Assembly (NCBI GenBank): GCA_947445035.1
Contig: CANFCK010000011.1
Span: 1 to 64,000 of the forward strand
Source: Deltaproteobacteria bacterium
Lineage (GTDB): Bacteria > Myxococcota_A > UBA796 > SXON01
Direction: 5' to 3'
Length of the DNA stretch: 64,000 nucleotides
Shown here piece after piece: positions 16,766 to 25,682 of the stretch. A program made the translations under genes and the position numbers. The notes beneath the pieces are model-generated. The model was given only the letters and a program-made list of their open reading frames with translations, did no database searches and was not told where the DNA came from. Numbering within the stretch: position 1 is the stretch's first letter; every line of letters begins with the position of its first letter.

Positions 16766-18814
16766 ATGAACGGCCTCGTCCTCACCCTGCTTCTGCCGCT
16801 GTCGCTTTCCGCCTGCGATGCCGCTACCGACGAGCCCGTTGACGAGTGGGAATGCACGTTGGATTCCGATTCCGACCCCGACTTCGCGCATGTGCTGGGC
16901 TGCCAGGAGGACTACGACCAGCTGGCCGCCCAGCCCGCGGACGCCAGCATTCCTGGCGCGACCAGCGTCAAAACCATCGTGGACCGGCTCGACGACAATC
17001 GGCTGTGGTTTCAGAACAGCAAGCGCTACTGCATCCATTGGGAGTTCGCCTCGGAGCACCTGAGCGGGAACGGCCTGCCGATCGTCCCGGAGATGGGCTC
17101 GTTCAATGAGACTGAGTATTACAGCCCGGACCGACGGTTCTTGCTTGGGGCCATCAGCCACTACGATGGCCCTGACAAGTGGGTGTACGAGATTTCGCCG
17201 TACGACACGGCGGACGCGGACATGATCACCACCGCCTTCCGAGAGATCAAGGAGAGCCTGTTCGTCGGAAAGGAGCTGGCCTTTCACCCTACCTCTGCCG
17301 CGGTCGAGGCGGTCGCGGCAACGCTTCCCGAGGACATCCCGGTGGTCTCAAGCGAAGTTTTGTACAAGGGGGTCGACTATCAGCCTTTGAACCTTGGTAC
17401 TTCGATGGGTCAGCTCCGCCGGTACGCCGCTGCCGATGTCGAAGCGAACTACATCAACTACCGCGAGATCGTGGTGCTGGACGAGGTGCCCAACGACATC
17501 AGCATCGTCGCGGGCATCATCACTGCCCAGTTCCAGACTCCGCTTTCGCACATCAACGTGCTCTCCGTCAGCCGCGGTACCCCCAACATGGCGCTGACGG
17601 GCGCCGAGGGCTTGGCCGAGCTCGACGCGCTGGAGGGCAAGTGGGTAGAGCTGACCGTCGGCCCCTTCGATTGGGGCGTGCGCGAGGTGACCAGCGAGGT
17701 TGCCGATGCGTGGTGGCAAGAACACAAGCCTTTGCCGCTCACGGTGCAGCCGATGAACGTCACCGTCACCGACCTGACCGGCTCATTGGACATGCTGGAC
17801 CTGGAAGCGGACGAGCTTGGCGCCGCAATCTCCGCTGCAATCCCCATCTATGGCGCCAAGGCGACCAACTACGGCGCGCTGGCCGAGGCCAACCTTGAGG
17901 GCCAGCCCATCCCCATTCAGACCGCATTCGCCATCCCTATGTATTATTACAATCAGTTCATGGAGGACAATGGGCTGTGGATTCGCATGGCAGAGCTCAT
18001 GGCCAGCCCCGACTGGAGTGACCCCAGCCTTCGCGGGGAAATGCTGCTGGCCTTCCAGGAGGAGATGCGTGCGAAGCCCGCTCGGGCCGAGGTCGTAGAG
18101 GCGGTGACCGCGCGTGCGCAGGGCCTTTTCCCGGGAGAAAAGATCCGGTTCCGCTCCAGCACCAATGCCGAGGACCTGGGCAAGTTCACGGGTGCGGGCT
18201 TGTACGACTCCGAAACGGGCGATCCGACGGTCTCAGCCGGCGAAAAAGACTCGATTGAGTGGGCCATGAAGAAGGTGTGGTCCCAGGTGTGGAACCCGCG
18301 TGCCTACGAGGAGCGCGAATATTACTCGATGAGCCAAACCGACGTCGGCATGGCGCTTTTGACCCATGCGAACTTCCCCGACGAAGAGGCCAACGGCGTG
18401 GCGATCACCAACAACCCCTTCGACCCTTCCGGTCTGGAGCCGGCGTTGTACGTCAATGCGCAGGAAGGCGTCGTCGATGTCGTCGCGCCCGAGCCGGGCG
18501 TGCTCCCCGACGCGTATATCCACTACTACTATAGTCCTGGCCAACCCATCGTGTTCATCCAACACAGCACGCTGGTCGAGACCGGGGAAACCGTCCTCAC
18601 CAACGCCGAGTCCTATGCGCTCGGGACCGCGCTCGACGCCATCAGCACCTTCTTCCGCCCCGCCTACGGCTCGACGAATGAGTGGTACGCGATGGACGTG
18701 GAGTGGAAGTTCGATGACAAATACACCCCGGGGACCCCAGCGCTCTTCGTGAAGCAGGCGCGCCCGTTCGCGGGTTGGAGCAACGACGCAACGGGGGCTT
18801 GCGCGCCGGAGTAG
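16766..18814 (+). CDS. lipoprotein with PEP-synthase/pyruvate phosphate dikinase domains
   Basis: The 682-residue product opens with a lipoprotein signal (LTLLLPLSLSAC). An unassigned N-terminal part to about residue 230 precedes a swivelling phospho-His-like segment, TPLSHINVLSVSRGTPNMA (about 255-273), matching the TSHxAxxARxxGxP motif of PEP-utilising enzymes. The PPDK N-terminal nucleotide-binding region follows, with KIRFRSSTNAEDLGKFTGAG near residue 465 and PALFVKQARPF near the end. The order, with swivel before ATP-grasp part, differs from PEP synthase and recalls dikinase-like proteins. An exported location is surprising for an ATP-dependent enzyme. No PEP C-terminal TIM barrel is present. 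The substrate is unknown. Confidence 0.8.
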   Translation: MNGLVLTLLLPLSLSACDAATDEPVDEWECTLDSDSDPDFAHVLGCQEDYDQLAAQPADASIPGATSVKTIVDRLDDNRLWFQNSKRYCIHWEFASEHLSGNGLPIVPEMGSFNETEYYSPDRRFLLGAISHYDGPDKWVYEISPYDTADADMITTAFREIKESLFVGKELAFHPTSAAVEAVAATLPEDIPVVSSEVLYKGVDYQPLNLGTSMGQLRRYAAADVEANYINYREIVVLDEVPNDISIVAGIITAQFQTPLSHINVLSVSRGTPNMALTGAEGLAELDALEGKWVELTVGPFDWGVREVTSEVADAWWQEHKPLPLTVQPMNVTVTDLTGSLDMLDLEADELGAAISAAIPIYGAKATNYGALAEANLEGQPIPIQTAFAIPMYYYNQFMEDNGLWIRMAELMASPDWSDPSLRGEMLLAFQEEMRAKPARAEVVEAVTARAQGLFPGEKIRFRSSTNAEDLGKFTGAGLYDSETGDPTVSAGEKDSIEWAMKKVWSQVWNPRAYEEREYYSMSQTDVGMALLTHANFPDEEANGVAITNNPFDPSGLEPALYVNAQEGVVDVVAPEPGVLPDAYIHYYYSPGQPIVFIQHSTLVETGETVLTNAESYALGTALDAISTFFRPAYGSTNEWYAMDVEWKFDDKYTPGTPALFVKQARPFAGWSNDATGACAPE

Positions 18815-18821
18815 TCAACGC

Positions 18822-18891
18822 GGTTTGGGCGATGCGGCAGTCGCTGGCCGCGCTGCTGGAACATCGGCAGGCTGCGCATCGCAGCGCGATC
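18822..18891 (+). repeat. REP-like element, copy A
   Basis: The copy starts GGTTTGGGCGATGCGGCAG and ends GCGCATCGCAGCGCGATC. It lies eight bases after the stop of the PEP-synthase-like gene and just beyond the 3' end of the RAYT remnant. It may also act as a hairpin between the two convergent genes. Confidence 0.6.
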
Positions 18892-18898
18892 GCGGGGA

Positions 18899-19725
18899 CT
18901 ACGCGAACGCGTCGTAGTGCGCGAGTGGTGACCCGCGCACTGTCAGCGCGACACGTCCTCGTGTCGCGACCGCGCCCTCGAGTGCCACGCGCACGCGAAC
19001 CGCGCCGAGGTCGGCTTTCTCCACGGAGCGCGAGGACAGGCGCGCGGCGGCGGTCTCGGTGATGCCGAGCGGGAGGGCGAGATCGCGGGGGCGCAGGCCC
19101 ACGGCCTGCGCGAGGTGTGCCGCGACCCTGCGGCCGCGGACGACATCGGCGTGGTTGCCCGCGAAGCCGGGGCCGGTGCACAGGGTCGCCGAGACGAGCT
19201 CCGCCAGGCGCGTACCGCCGAGCGCGCGCAGTTCGGCATCGCCCGCCGGGGACAGCGGCGAGGCGAGGCCGACTGCTTCGTAGGCATCTCGCAGGCGGAA
19301 GCGTGGAAGCGCTGTTGTGACCCGCAGTGTGAGCCCGGGAAGCCTTCGGGCGCCGATCAGATCGGGGAAGCAGGAGCCCGTCGCGATCGCGGGGTCGTCG
19401 GGCAGTCCGTGGTGCGCGGATTGTGTGAGGCAGTAGCGCACCAACGACGCCATGTGCGTGCGTGTCGTGACCGGGCGGACGTAAGGGGGCGAAAACGGGG
19501 CCGCCGTCTGTGGTTGAGCAGCTTGCTCAGCGCGGCTTGAACCCGTCGGAGTCGGGGAGGGTCGACGATGACCACGATGTGAACATGATCATCGACGATT
19601 GCAAACAGCGCGATATCGCGACCTGCCACCGAGGCGATCGCGCGTAGCAACCCGCGGCGTGCTTCTTCCCTTGGAAAGGCAGGTTGTCTTCCCTGGGTCG
19701 CCCAGGTGAGGTGGAAGCTGTTCAT
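18899..19725 (-). pseudogene. REP-associated tyrosine transposase (RAYT, Y1_Tnp), frameshifted
   Basis: From the ATG at 19725 the minus strand reads MNSFHLTWATQGRQPAFPRE. The HUH metal-binding motif follows in FAIVDDHVHIVVIVDPP, typical of IS200-like Y1 transposases. Coding then shifts frame near 19480-19490, beside short G/A homopolymers, and continues as PYVRPVTTRTHMASLVRYCL. There the Tyr sits where RAYTs carry the catalytic residue. The remainder (GSCFPDLIGARRL and on) ends at 18899. An ATG at 19453 could restart the second half. If the frameshift is a base-calling error, the gene would be intact at about 275 residues. Flanking REP copies support the identification. Confidence 0.7.
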
Positions 19726-19818
19726 GGCGCGCCAGGGTAGGCACACCGGCGCTGGAGGCAAGCGCGGGGGAGCAGTTTCTGGAGCGCGGTCGCGCTTCGC
19801 GGGCGGGGGGCGGCCCCC

Positions 19819-19866
<48 letters not shown>

Positions 19867-19867
19867 G

Positions 19868-20015
19868 GCAACCGAACTCGCGTTTCACGCTGACGAAAGT
19901 GGACTTCAGTTGCCCCACGCAACCGAACTCGCGTTTCACGCTGACGAAGGTGGAGTGCAGTTGCCCCACGCAACCGAACTTGCGTTTCACGCTGACGAAA
20001 GTGGAGTTCGGTTGG
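19868..20015. repeat. three tandem 51-base hairpin repeats
   Basis: Copies begin at 19868, 19919 and 19970 with GCAACCGAACTCGCGTTTCA (the third has TTGCG). Each begins CAACCGAACT and ends in a near complement; in the third copy CAACCGAACT and AGTTCGGTTG pair perfectly. Each copy could thus fold as a stem-loop of about 44 bases. The 51-base period is divisible by three and keeps an open frame on the minus strand (repeat STFVSVKREFGCVGQ). However, that frame runs into polyglycine and polyalanine and looks fortuitous. Confidence 0.8.
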
Positions 20016-20078
20016 GGGCCGCCGCCCCCGCCGCCCCCGCCGCCCCCGCGGCCCCCGCTCCACAAAAAGAAAATACCC

Positions 20079-20130
20079 GCCGCGATCACGCCGCGATCAC
20101 GCCGCGATCACGCCGCGATCACGCCGCGAT
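20079..20130. repeat. 11-base tandem repeat (GCCGCGATCAC), about 4.7 copies
   Basis: Perfect copies start at 20079, 20090, 20101 and 20112, with a partial one at 20123. The last copies overlap the inner end of REP copy B, whose own sequence contains the unit, so the array looks like slippage expansion of the REP edge. Confidence 0.8.
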
Positions 20131-20186
20131 GCGCATCCTGGCGCCGTTTCAGCAACGCGGCCAGCGCCCGGCGCATCGCCCAGACC
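20117..20186 (-). repeat. REP-like element, copy B (inverted)
   Basis: On the minus strand it starts GGTCTGGGCGATGCGCCGG and ends GCGCATCGCGGCGTGATC. It lies eight bases beyond the stop of the HipA gene and marks the outer end of the REPtron. Confidence 0.6.
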
Positions 20187-20194
20187 CGCCCCCC

Positions 20195-21370
20195 CTACCG
20201 CCCTCGAAAAAGCGGCACGTCCCCAAGGTGGTTCGCGAGCCGACGCCCTTCCTTCGCTGTGTAGCCAAAACCGTCGCGTCCCGAGACCCATGCCGACCAC
20301 ACCTGCTCGACTGCAGTCGCGACAAGGCTTTCGATCGTCGCCCCCGACGACCCCGTTGCCGTCGCAATCCCAGCGAACGACGTGGGTGTGCAGTCCTGGA
20401 AACGGCGAGACCCGCCGAGGGTCAGCTGCAAATGTCGCTCCAGGTGCGGGTATTGAATCGTCGACACCTGGTCGTAGGCTGGCGCAATGCGCGCCCGCTG
20501 GCCAGCGTCGTCGTAGAGCACCGCCCAGTTCTTGAGGTGCGCGTCGCCGTTGCCGCTCGCGATGACGAAAACCATGCGCCGCACCCACTCCTCGAGGTCC
20601 GCCTGCCCACCCAGAGCCCAGGTCAAGACCGCGATGTCGTCGAAACTACCTAGGTACTTGTCCTTGGGCGGGCGCTGCAGCAGCTGCCCAAAGTCTTCGA
20701 AGTGGCGCCGCTGCCCGGGCGTGGGCCGGTCGAAGCGCCGCACCAAAAGCATCGGGCCGCCGCGGGTCAGGGTGGCGTCCACCCCGTCGATGCCGGTGCC
20801 GGTGACGAGCTCGGTGTCGGCCACATCGAGGCCGCTCGCGCGCGCCCAGGCCATCGTCGCCGCCTCGATCTCCGGGAGGCGGGGGAAGCTGCGCGATGCG
20901 AGCTTGGCGATCCAGTCGCCGTCGCGCCCGCGGACGGGGAGGGCGCTGAGGTGGCCGTCGCGAACGACCGAGAACTTTAGCTGCACGCCGGCGAGCGCGA
21001 AACGAAGTCTTTCCGCCGCGCCCTCCGGCTGGACCGCAAGCGCCGCTGCCCTTCCGCCCACCCGCACATTCCCGGGGAGGTCGCCGCCCAGTCGCTCCAG
21101 GAAGCCCTCGTCGTCGCCCTGATCGAGGTGCAGGGCCTTGGAGAGCAGTTCCCGCAGCGCGCCGTCGGCCTCCGGAAGCAGATGGGCGAACCATGCCGGA
21201 ATGCCGTGGCTGACCACCTCTTGCCGCCCTTCCCAGGCGTGCGCCAAAACTCTCCGATCCGGACGCGCCAGCCACGTCGTGCTGGGAGCGAAGCGCCAGA
21301 TGAGCTCGTCGTCGGTCGAGAGCACACCCGCGTGCTGTTCGCCCACCTGGACGTCGAAGCGCTGACTCAC
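20195..21370 (-). CDS. HipA-family Ser/Thr kinase, partner of a DUF262 protein
   Basis: A GTG at 21370 overlaps the upstream TGA (GTGA). The 391-residue product has the N-terminal HipA coupling domain (residues 5-105, HLLPEADGALRELL, DDEGFLERLGGDLPGNVRV). The kinase lobe motif LAGVQLKFSVV is at 126-136, the putative ATP Lys in DWIAKLASRSFPRLPE (K156), the catalytic loop SGNGDAHLKNW at 272-282, and the metal-binding IAPAYDQVST at 295-304. All landmark residues appear present, so it is probably an active kinase; known HipA proteins phosphorylate aminoacyl-tRNA synthetases. No HipB-like DNA-binding antitoxin is next to it; the translational partner is the DUF262 protein. It was possibly mobilised with the neighbouring REPtron. 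Confidence 0.88.
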   Translation of the reverse strand: MSQRFDVQVGEQHAGVLSTDDELIWRFAPSTTWLARPDRRVLAHAWEGRQEVVSHGIPAWFAHLLPEADGALRELLSKALHLDQGDDEGFLERLGGDLPGNVRVGGRAAALAVQPEGAAERLRFALAGVQLKFSVVRDGHLSALPVRGRDGDWIAKLASRSFPRLPEIEAATMAWARASGLDVADTELVTGTGIDGVDATLTRGGPMLLVRRFDRPTPGQRRHFEDFGQLLQRPPKDKYLGSFDDIAVLTWALGGQADLEEWVRRMVFVIASGNGDAHLKNWAVLYDDAGQRARIAPAYDQVSTIQYPHLERHLQLTLGGSRRFQDCTPTSFAGIATATGSSGATIESLVATAVEQVWSAWVSGRDGFGYTAKEGRRLANHLGDVPLFRGR

Positions 21371-22977
21371 GGCCGCAGCGTCTCGATGGCGGGCGCGTCA
21401 TTGTAGGCGAGGGCGCAGCGCAAGGTGGCAAACGCCACGAACTGCGCGTGCATCCACTGGCTGCGACGGGCCACCGCCTCATCCATCCGGCCGGCCGCCA
21501 AAAGGGCACGCGTGGTGTCGTCGAAGCCGTGGGAGGCGGCGACGACAGCCGAGGCCGCCAGCACCGCCGCGACCGGCTGGCGCACGGGGGGGTGGAGCAA
21601 ACACGCGCCGGGCTCTGTCGACGTCCCCTCACGCAGGCCGGAGAGGCGGTGACCGAAGAGCGGATCCGGACTCAAAACCGAGCCCGCGCGCACCGACCCC
21701 CCGGGTGACGGGGCCAGCGCGCCGTCGTCGCGCGGAGCGAGGTCGACCAGCGCACGGGGCTCATGGCGGAGCAGGGCCGCAAACAGCGCGCGGGTGGCGA
21801 GGCTTCGCGGCACCCACGCCCCCGTCGGGAGCGCCTGGGAGGCGAGGGGGGTCCCGGCCAAAAGCGCCACGATGCATTCGGCCTCCGGGAGCGCGCACGC
21901 CTTCACCAACCGCGCGACGTCGCCGGCCGCGGTGCCGCGCAGGGACTGGCCGAGGATGCCGCGCCACACCACCCGTGCCAGCAACTGCCGCGTCCGAGGA
22001 TGGGGGTCGGGGTGGTGATGGAAGAAGCTGACCAGCAGCGTGAACACGAACTGGAAGGGGAGCAGCCGAATGTGCGGGAGCTGGGCGTCGTCGATGAGGA
22101 AGCGCGCCGCACGTCGGCACGCCGCCTCGGCGAGGGGAAGCGTCTCGGGGAGGTTGACGCGGGGAAGCTGGCGGTCGAGCCGGGCGACGAGATCCAGCCC
22201 GGCGACCGCCGCCACCGCGACGAGCAGGGTCTTGGGTGGGACCGTGCCGAAGCCGGTGTCCGCGAGACGCCGACCGAAGTCGTCGAGCGGGTTGGGTGAG
22301 CTCTGGACCGCCCCTTCGAGGGCCCGAAAAACTTCCTCAGCGCGCATGCCGAGGCCACTGGTGTTCAATCGAACGAAGATGCGGCGAGCGGTGTCGCTGT
22401 CGGCACCACGCACGACGTACGCCGGAATCCGGTATTCGCGCAGCCGCCTGGACGTTGCGATGGCGACGGCGTGGTGGCCGGGGTTCCCGCCGGCTCGGCT
22501 GTAGTCGTAGAGCCAAGCCAAAAGCCGCTCCGTGTCAGCCAGTACGGGCAACGGCACCTGGTGTAGGGACCGTTCTTCCTGCCGGCGGAGCACCACCCGG
22601 CGCTCCAGATCAAAGAACAGGGCGTGTTTGTCGTACCGATTGCCGAGCTCGACCGGGCCGAGCAGGGTCGCCACCAACGAGTGGATGCGCTGCTGGCCGT
22701 CGACCACCCAGCGCGCGTCGGGCCGCGCCGCCACCGTGGCGGTCCACGCCCCAAAGTGGAGCGTCTGTTCGGGCGCCGGCTGTTCCCAGAAAAGCAGGGT
22801 GCCGATCGGGTACTCCCGCAAGACACTGTCCACCAGCAGGAGCACGTCGTCGGCCCCCCAGCGGAAGCTCCGCTGGAAATCGGGGACGCGGACGACGCCA
22901 TCCTGCACCCATCCCAGCAGATCTTGGATATCCACCGTGGACGCGCTGGTCTGCTTGTCGAGCGTGCCGATGGCCAT
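21367..22977 (-). CDS. DUF262 (GmrS-type) protein, first gene of a DUF262-HipA operon
   Basis: The 536-residue protein carries a DUF262 N-terminal domain. Its marks are VRVPDFQRSFRWGADDVLLL at 29-48, the ParB/Srx-like nucleotide site VVDGQQRIHSL at 91-101, and the helical FVRLNTSGLGMRAEEVFRAL near 225-245. DUF262 domains supply the NTP-dependent part of GmrSD and of several phage-defence proteins. Here no DUF1524 His-Me nuclease motif is seen in the C-terminal 290 residues, which are of unknown type. The ATG follows AAGGAAG. It is co-translated with the HipA kinase, suggesting regulation or a sensing role in a two-gene defence or toxin module. Confidence 0.85.
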   Translation of the reverse strand: MAIGTLDKQTSASTVDIQDLLGWVQDGVVRVPDFQRSFRWGADDVLLLVDSVLREYPIGTLLFWEQPAPEQTLHFGAWTATVAARPDARWVVDGQQRIHSLVATLLGPVELGNRYDKHALFFDLERRVVLRRQEERSLHQVPLPVLADTERLLAWLYDYSRAGGNPGHHAVAIATSRRLREYRIPAYVVRGADSDTARRIFVRLNTSGLGMRAEEVFRALEGAVQSSPNPLDDFGRRLADTGFGTVPPKTLLVAVAAVAGLDLVARLDRQLPRVNLPETLPLAEAACRRAARFLIDDAQLPHIRLLPFQFVFTLLVSFFHHHPDPHPRTRQLLARVVWRGILGQSLRGTAAGDVARLVKACALPEAECIVALLAGTPLASQALPTGAWVPRSLATRALFAALLRHEPRALVDLAPRDDGALAPSPGGSVRAGSVLSPDPLFGHRLSGLREGTSTEPGACLLHPPVRQPVAAVLAASAVVAASHGFDDTTRALLAAGRMDEAVARRSQWMHAQFVAFATLRCALAYNDAPAIETLRP

Positions 22978-23052
22978 CGCTTCCTTGTAACCACCGGTCT
23001 CTGCGGCAGCCGGCGCGGTTTCCGGCTACGATGGCGGCGCCCCGGAGTCGCC

Positions 23053-25007
23053 TTGCGAATCGTGTCCGTCGCTGTCCTCCTCGCCGCCTGTCAGCTCGAC
23101 AACAATCTCACCGGCAAGGGTGACGATCCAACCGACTTCGACTCGTCCAGCGACTGGGAACCCCCCGACACCGACACCGGTGACGACGCTCCCCCCACCG
23201 AAGAGTGCGATGGCCTCGACAATGACGGCGATGGCGACGTGGACGAAGGGTTCCCCGATGCCGACGGCAACGGCCGCAAAGACTGCCTGGACGTCGAGTG
23301 CCCCGCGCTCGTGCCGGGTGCGGCGGGGACCATCTCCATCGTGGCGGAGTGCGAAGGGGACGACGGCGGCGGCGGCGGCGCGGTCACCGATCCATGGAAC
23401 GTCAAGACCAAGTGGACCTTCTCGGCCCCGAGCGCCGACTCCTCGGCGACGAACTCCTACACCCAGCCGGTCATCGGCAACCTTGATGACGACAACGGCG
23501 ACGGTGTCATCGACGAAAACGACTCGCCCGAGGTGGTGATCAGCGCCTTCGGCTCTCGCGGCTACATCGTCGCGATCGACGGGGCCACGGGCACAGAAAA
23601 ATGGTCGTACGCCAACGCGTCCACCACCGGCGCCCAGCTCATCGCCGACATCGACGCCGACGGCTACCCGGACGTCGTCGCGTACAACCAGTCGGCCCAG
23701 CCCATCGCGCTCGAAGGGGACGGCACCCTGAAGTGGACCGCCTCGCGCACCCCCACCTCAACCAGCTACCCGCTCGTCAGCGTCGCCGACCTCGATGGGG
23801 ACGGCGCGCCAGAGGTGATCGCCGACGATCTGGTGCTCAACGGCGAAGACGGCAGCGTCGAGTTCAGCCTCAACTCGCCGGCGTCGAACCCCTACCGTAT
23901 GGCGGCGGTGGCCGACGTCGACCTGGACGGCGACCAGGAGATCTTCATCGGCGGGGATGCGTACGACAGCGACGGTAGCCTGCTGTGGTCCACTGGGGAG
24001 GTCGGCACCTACGGCTTCTGGCCGGTCATCGTACAGGCCGACAGCGACCCAGAGGCCGAGATCGGCTTTGTGGGCGAGCAGTGGACGCTGTGGGACGACG
24101 ACGGCAGCAACATCTACACTCGCAACTACGGCACCCCCGGTCACCCCGGGCCCCCGTGCGTCGGCGACTTCAACGGCGACGGCACCAGCGACGTGGCCTG
24201 GCCCTCCTACCAGACCCTCGTCGCCTACCAGCTTGACGGTACCGCGATGTGGTCGGTGCCGATCAACGACACCTCCGGCCTCGCGGGTTGCAGCGGCTGG
24301 GACGTCGATGGCGACGGCGCCCTGGAGGTGCTGTACGCCGACCAGGACAGCTTCACGATCTTCGACGGTAGCACCGGCGCGGTCAACTACGCCGACGCCC
24401 AGCACACCAGCGGCACCGTGTTCGAGTACCCGACCGTGGCCGACATGGACGCGGACGATCACGGCGAGATCGCCTACTGCAGCAACTACGGCGCGCCGTG
24501 GGGCGTGCTCAAGGTGGTCGAGCACGACGGTGGCGGCTGGCCCGCGGCGGGGAGCACCTGGGCGGTGCACGACTTTGCGATCACCAATGTGAACGCCGAC
24601 GGCAGCGTGCCCGCCTCGCCGGATCCGTTCTGGACCAAGTACAACGTCTACCGTTCGCGCGTGGCGGCGGATGATCCGGCCACCTCCGACCTCGTGGTGT
24701 CGATCACCGACGTCTGCGTCGCGGATTGCGACTACGGCCCGATCAAGCTGTCCTTCCAGGTGGCCAACCAGGGCGGCGCCGATGTAGACGCGGCCACGGT
24801 GAAGATCTACTCGTATGGCACGACCAACGTCGAGATCGCGTCGGTGGCGGTGGGCGCCGTCCTTGCGGGTGAACGCATTGCGGGCATCGAGGTCGATCTG
24901 CTCCCGGGCGACGTCGGCGTGTACGGGTTCCTGGCCGTGGTTGATCCCGACGATGCGGTCACCGAGTGTGACGAGGGCAACAACGAGGACAGCTACTCGG
25001 ACGTGTA

Positions 25008-25017
<10 letters not shown>
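23053..25017 (+). CDS. FG-GAP lipoprotein with CARDB-like C-terminus (paralogue 1)
   Basis: A TTG at 23053 gives MRIVSVAVLLAACQ, a lipoprotein signal; no ATG or GTG gives one, and the paralogue at 25683 also starts with TTG. The 654-residue product has an acidic linker (DFDSSSDWEPPDTDTG) and one MopE-like motif (CDGLDNDGDGDVDEG). A propeller of FG-GAP repeats follows (GNLDDDNGDGVIDENDSPEV, ADIDADGYPDVV, VADLDGDGAPEVIADD). The C-terminal CARDB-type adhesion domain begins about residue 545 and ends ECDEGNNED. It is likely a surface Ca2+-binding protein. A tenth-base overlap leads into the next lipoprotein gene. Confidence 0.85.
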
Positions 25018-25625
<608 letters not shown>

Positions 25626-25682
25626 GGGGGCGTGGCAGACGTGCCCGAATGAGTCTACAATGCCCCATCCTCGAGCGTCCCC

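Noticed and set aside
18899..19453. Separate 184-residue gene
   Set aside because: Its sequence continues the RAYT fold after a frameshift, so it is treated as the second half of one broken transposase gene, not an independent gene.
19868..20130. CRISPR array
   Set aside because: Repeats are directly tandem with no unique spacers and no cas gene is present.
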